Source: Archangium sp. (lineage in GTDB: Bacteria; Myxococcota; Myxococcia; Myxococcales; Myxococcaceae). From it: DNA of 64,000 nucleotides. The notes beneath the pieces are model-generated. The model ran no database searches. It saw nothing but the letters and a program-made list of their open reading frames with translations, and had not been told where the DNA came from. The translations under genes were made by a program, and so were the position numbers. This document shows, piece after piece, positions 60,597-64,000 of the stretch (its first letter is position 1; each line of letters starts with the position of its first letter). The DNA is taken from positions 1 to 64,000 of the forward strand of contig JAUYRZ010000063.1 in the NCBI GenBank assembly GCA_030695565.1, in the 5' to 3' direction.

Positions 60597-61631
60597 TCAC
60601 ACCACCGTCACGCCCTTGCCCTTCTCGAGGTACCCGATGGCCCAGGCCTCGACGCCCTTCTTCTCCAGCGCCCGCATCGCCTTGACCACATCCTTCTCGG
60701 GGATCGCGGCCAGCAACCCGCCATTGGTCTGCGCATCGGCGAGCACGAACTTGATCGCCTCTGGCAGCCCCGCAGGGAACGTCGTGCCCTTCTGAGCGTG
60801 CGCGAGGTTCGTCTTCGTGCCACCGGGAATGACGCCCCGCTCTGCCAGCTGAGCGATCTCCGGCATCAACGGCACACGCTCCAGCTCGAGCACCGCCTTC
60901 ACCTTCGCGCCGCGAGCGACCTCCAGCACATGCCCGAGCAGACCAAAGCCCGTCACATCGGTCAGCGCGTTCACCTTGAACTTGCCGCTGGCGAACACCT
61001 CACCGGCCGCCTTGTTGAGCGTGGCCATCTGCGCGGTGACGAACTTCACCAGCGCCTTCGACGCGAGCTCGCGCTTGAGGGCCGTCGTGGCGATGCCGGT
61101 GCCGATGGGCTTGGTGAGCACGAGCACGTCACCCGCCTTGCCGCCCCTGTTGGTGAGCACCTTCTTCGGGTGCACCGTGCCGGTCACCGCCATGCCGTAC
61201 TTCGGCTCAGGCGATTGAATCGAGTGCCCGCCCAGAATGGGAATGCCGGCCTCTTTCGCCTTCGAAGCGCCGCCCGCGAGGATCTCCTTGAGCATGGAGA
61301 TCGGCAGCTCTTTGGGGAACGCCACCACGTTGAGCGCGAAGATCGCCTTGGCCCCCATCGCCCAGATGTCGCTCATCGCGTTGGCGGCAGCGATCTGGCC
61401 ATACGCAAACGGGTCGTCCAGCACGGGGGGGAAGAAGTCGACGGTCTCCACCACCGCGAGGTCTTGGGTGAGCTGGTAGACGGCAGCGTCGTCGCTGGTC
61501 TCGAAGCCCACCAACGCGTTCTTCACCTTCACGTTGGGAATACCGGCCAGCAGCTCGCCCAGGAGATCAGGGCGGAGCTTGGCGGCGCAACCAGCACAAT
61601 TCGAAAGAGAGGTCAGTCGGGGGGCAGTCAT
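60597..61631 (-). CDS. selD: Selenide, water dikinase
   Basis: A 344-residue SelD. Near the N-terminus NCAGCAAKL gives the catalytic Cys (Cys15 in place of selenocysteine) and Lys18. Further motifs are DDAAVYQL, VVETVDFFPPVLDDPF, GHSIQSPEPKYGMAVTG and LTDVTGFGLLGH. It makes selenophosphate from selenide and ATP, the donor for selenocysteine and selenouridine. No selA, selB or selU lies in the window. The start ATG 61631 overlaps the stop of the FHA gene (ATGA), an unexpected but clear translational coupling. Confidence 0.95.
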   Translation of the reverse strand: MTAPRLTSLSNCAGCAAKLRPDLLGELLAGIPNVKVKNALVGFETSDDAAVYQLTQDLAVVETVDFFPPVLDDPFAYGQIAAANAMSDIWAMGAKAIFALNVVAFPKELPISMLKEILAGGASKAKEAGIPILGGHSIQSPEPKYGMAVTGTVHPKKVLTNRGGKAGDVLVLTKPIGTGIATTALKRELASKALVKFVTAQMATLNKAAGEVFASGKFKVNALTDVTGFGLLGHVLEVARGAKVKAVLELERVPLMPEIAQLAERGVIPGGTKTNLAHAQKGTTFPAGLPEAIKFVLADAQTNGGLLAAIPEKDVVKAMRALEKKGVEAWAIGYLEKGKGVTVV

Positions 61632-62596
61632 GCCCCGCGCAGATAACCCCGCTCGAGCAGCGCGGCTACCGTCGTGGCGATGGCCACGTCATCCTGGCTG
61701 GCGTTGTCGAACACGCCCTGGAGCGATCCCCAGTTGATCACCAGCTGGAGCACGTCGAGTTCTTCGGGCGACAGGTCGCGCAGCGCGGGCTGCAGGGGCA
61801 CCGAGATGGTGAGCGTCTCGTCCATCGGGGGCAACGAGCCCTGAATGCGGCGCAGCTCGTCGAGCTGGCGCAGCGCGTCCATCAACAGGTGCTCGGTCGA
61901 CTCGTCGAGCTCCGTCATGAACTCCTGGTTGTCCGGCGGCCTCAGCTCGAACTCGCCGATTTCCCAGGTGATGATGCGGTTGAAGCTCTTCTGCGGCCCG
62001 AGGTCGTGGTTGTCGTTGATGACCGCGTAATAGACCTTGCCCTGGCGCAGGTAGATCTTGGCTTCCTGCTGGTTGTTCACCACCAGCACGCCGTTCTTCT
62101 TCGACGTGTGGAAGAGCTGCAACAGGTCGGGGAGCGGGACTTCTTCGATCTTCCCGGTCATCGCCGTCTTGGTCTGCCGCTGGCTCTGCACCACGGCGAC
62201 CTGCTCGAGGTTCTGCTTCACCTGAGCATCCGACAGCTCGACCGCGTTGGCGCCGGCCTTGACCAGCTTGAGGATCGACGTGCCGACCAGGATGCGATCG
62301 CCTTCTTTGAGGCGCGAGGTCTTCACCTTCTCGCCGTTGACGAAGGTGCCGTTGGTCGAGCCGAGATCCTCGATGGTGATCTTCCCACCCGAGAGCGTGA
62401 TCTTCGCGTGCTTGCGCGAGACCATGTCTTCCACGAGCACGATGTCGAGCTCGCTGGAGCGGCCGATGATCAGCTGCTTGTCGCCCTTGAGAGGGAACTC
62501 CCCGCCCTGGTACTTGCCGGAGATGAATTTGAGCGCATACACGTCAGACAAGATCGCGACTCCCGGAGGCGCCGAAGCGCGCTGGCCTTGAAGCAT
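61628..62596 (-). CDS. FHA domain plus DUF4388 (PATAN-like) protein
   Basis: About 322 residues. The FHA domain (about 18-100: LIIGRSSELDIVLVEDMVSRKHAKI, GSTNGTFVNGEKV) should bind phosphothreonine. A linker leads to a DUF4388/PATAN-like domain (about 140-230: LPDLLQLFHTSKKNGVLVV, IYLRQGKVYYAVIND, FNRIITWEIGEFEL) and a helical tail. Such proteins are frequent in myxobacterial signalling. The start is ambiguous: GTG 62599 or ATG 62596 after the strong GGGAGGGG, or TTG 62551 with GGGAG 8 bases before it, which would begin exactly at the FHA domain. It overlaps the TPR gene (TGATG). Confidence 0.85.
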   Translation of the reverse strand: MLQGQRASAPPGVAILSDVYALKFISGKYQGGEFPLKGDKQLIIGRSSELDIVLVEDMVSRKHAKITLSGGKITIEDLGSTNGTFVNGEKVKTSRLKEGDRILVGTSILKLVKAGANAVELSDAQVKQNLEQVAVVQSQRQTKTAMTGKIEEVPLPDLLQLFHTSKKNGVLVVNNQQEAKIYLRQGKVYYAVINDNHDLGPQKSFNRIITWEIGEFELRPPDNQEFMTELDESTEHLLMDALRQLDELRRIQGSLPPMDETLTISVPLQPALRDLSPEELDVLQLVINWGSLQGVFDNASQDDVAIATTVAALLERGYLRGA

Positions 62597-63348
62597 CACT
62601 CAACCGCCCCTCCCTTTGCAGCCTCTTTGTTCACCGGAACGGTGGTGCCCATGTCGCGCACCAGGTTCAAGTACATCTCGGCACTCTTGTTACCCGGATT
62701 CCGGCCCAGCACGTCCTCCCATACGAGGATGGCGTCGGCCCGCCGCCCTGCCGCGTAGAGCGTGATGCCGTAGTGCACGCGCCCGGGAAGGTAGTTCGGG
62801 TTCTGCTTCAAGATCTGCTCGAACTCGCTGAGCGCACCCGCATGGTCGTTCAGATCGCGCATCACGTTGGCCAGCTTGAGGCGAATGTCCACGAAGCCAG
62901 GCCCCAGCTCGAGCGCGCGGCGGTACTCGATGACCGCTTCTTCCAGCATGCCCGACGACGCGTAGACGTTGCCGATGTCGGCGTACATGTTGGCGATCTT
63001 CCCCTTCACGAAGGGGTCCATGCGCTGGGGGTTGCTGCGCTGGCGGTTCAAGGCGGCGGCGTAGACCTCCTTCGCCTCCCGGTACCGGCCCATGTCGTTG
63101 TAGATGATCGCGAGGTTGAGGGCCGCGTCGGTGTACGCCGGGTTGATCCGCAACGCCGCTTCGAAGGCCCGCTGCGCCCGGGCGAACTGACCCTGGTCGT
63201 GATAAATCACGCCGAGCATGTTGTAGACGTCGGCGAACGATTGGTTCTGCTCCACCACCTGCGTCAGGTAGCTCTCGGCTTCCTGGAACTGCTTCTTTTC
63301 GAAGTAGCCGCGGCCGAGCGTGAGCAACTGCCTGAGGGCGTCATCCAT
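62596..63348 (-). CDS. TPR-repeat protein
   Basis: A 250-residue protein of about six tetratricopeptide repeats, with no signal peptide. Typical repeats read ADVYNMLGVIYHDQGQFARA, LNLAIIYNDMGRYREA, ADIGNVYASSGMLEEA and RVHYGITLYAAGRRADA. TPR arrays bind partner proteins. It is directly upstream of the FHA/DUF4388 gene with overlapping stop and start, so the two products probably work in one signalling complex. Start ATG 63348. Confidence 0.88.
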   Translation of the reverse strand: MDDALRQLLTLGRGYFEKKQFQEAESYLTQVVEQNQSFADVYNMLGVIYHDQGQFARAQRAFEAALRINPAYTDAALNLAIIYNDMGRYREAKEVYAAALNRQRSNPQRMDPFVKGKIANMYADIGNVYASSGMLEEAVIEYRRALELGPGFVDIRLKLANVMRDLNDHAGALSEFEQILKQNPNYLPGRVHYGITLYAAGRRADAILVWEDVLGRNPGNKSAEMYLNLVRDMGTTVPVNKEAAKGGAVE

Positions 63349-63382
63349 CGGTGCGCTGACCTCGCTAATGAAGGCGGCTACC

Positions 63383-64000
63383 CTACAGGATCCCGTCGGG
63401 AAAGCTAAACAACCCCGTGCTGTCTTCGAGAAGTGACAGCCGCCGGGTGGCCTTCTCGTCGATGGGGCGATCGGGCGCCAGACCTTCGAAGCGAAAGTCT
63501 TCCGAGACGGTCACGTCTTCGCGCTCGCTGCGGATGTACCAGGCCAGCCCCTGGTACTTGCGCCGCGTGACGCCGGGGAACGGAACGCCGCCATCGGGCT
63601 GGGTGTCGCCGCGATCGAGGGCGAGGCGCCGCCGCTCCAGGGTCTCGAGGATGCTGAGCAGCCGGGGGAAGTCGGTCTGCTCCGGGGCCCACTCGCCGTC
63701 CACCAGGCGATAGCGCGCGCGCTCGAGCCCCAGGGAAGAGACGCGGGTGCTCCCACCGCCCGGCCTTCGCACCTCACCGGTGAAGTCGAGCGTCGAAGTA
63801 ACGGTGGCGCCCTGCCCGTCGGCGTCGAGCACCACCGAGATGCGCTCGAACTGGAGCTTCGGGCCCAGCAGCTTGGCCCACGGCAGGTCATGTTCGGCCC
63901 CGCTGCGTTCGAGCCTCTTGAGGTGCGTGATGATCGCGCCGTCAGCGCCGCCGGCCGAGCCAAGAAGACGCGCGCCGTACACGCCGAGGACCAGCACCAG
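63383..64000 (-). CDS. Hypothetical membrane-anchored protein (5' end outside window)
   Basis: Frame open to the right edge, 205 codons plus stop within the window. The first residues in the window (LVLVLGVYGARLL) look like the end of a membrane helix, and the true start is probably just outside. The rest is a beta-rich periplasmic-like domain (KLQFERISVVLDADGQGATV, LTSTLDF-like TSTLDFTGEVRRPGG). No family recognised; the arrangement resembles type II/IV-pilus assembly accessory proteins (PilO-like N-terminus), but that is a weak guess. 34 bp upstream of the TPR gene on the same strand. Confidence 0.55.
   Translation of the reverse strand: MVLVLGVYGARLLGSAGGADGAIITHLKRLERSGAEHDLPWAKLLGPKLQFERISVVLDADGQGATVTSTLDFTGEVRRPGGGSTRVSSLGLERARYRLVDGEWAPEQTDFPRLLSILETLERRRLALDRGDTQPDGGVPFPGVTRRKYQGLAWYIRSEREDVTVSEDFRFEGLAPDRPIDEKATRRLSLLEDSTGLFSFPDGIL

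Overview
The window is uniformly GC-rich and coding-dense. It looks like chromosomal DNA of a myxobacterium or close relative (Myxococcota). The reasons are the gene families present: a DUF3686 'DNA repair ATPase', thrombospondin-type-3/VWA and delta-60 lipoproteins with Gly-rich linkers, FHA plus DUF4388, an NtrC-type regulator paired with a hybrid kinase, a FecA-like TonB receptor, and many lipoproteins with short Cys-box signals. Nothing looks phage-like and there is no CRISPR array or rRNA. Two tRNA genes (Asp, Val) lie near 42.6 kb. The taxon is inferred from gene content only.

Layout. 1-5.3 kb: a minus-strand set yqiJ-like, flotillin (yqiK-like), DUF3686 ATPase (runs off the left edge). 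5.4-14.1 kb: a DUF309-CPXCG fusion, a BKACE-family enzyme, rarA, a kinase/sigma54-activator operon, a diguanylate cyclase, and a glycosyltransferase/YdjC-deacetylase pair. 14.2-21.5 kb: a large calcium-repeat/VWA lipoprotein, a methyltransferase, the fatty-acid beta-oxidation pair fadI-fadJ, and cspA with a strong terminator. 21.5-35.8 kb: an alpha-glucan (maltodextrin/starch) locus with a porin, a surface amylase broken by a frameshift, a barrel gene broken by an in-frame TGA, an isoamylase-type lipoprotein, an ABC importer with a fused binding-protein/permease (MalE-MalF), and a lipoprotein of six tandem unnamed domains.

38-53.5 kb is largely iron-related. A Fur-box-like site precedes an imelysin-like lipoprotein and a vitamin-K gamma-carboxylase (HTTM) homologue. 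A second Fur-box-like site lies between a FecA-like receptor and a divergent thioredoxin/metallo-hydrolase/ABC-importer operon. In between are a membrane/holin-type gene pair, the tRNAs, a DUF1571 protein and a bestrophin. 53.7-64 kb: an M61 peptidase, rnhB, a DUF2325-like gene, rdgB, rph, a cell-wall amidase, selD, an FHA/DUF4388 protein, a TPR protein and an edge gene.

The most notable structure is at 57.3-58.5 kb: a 113-bp direct repeat (one mismatch) duplicates the convergent 3' ends of the DUF2325-like gene and rdgB and brackets about 1.0 kb holding an orphan protease-prodomain-like gene and an rnhB-like scrap. Six copies of a palindromic intergenic repeat are scattered through the window; two of them lie inside the N-terminal coding parts of ABC transporter genes.
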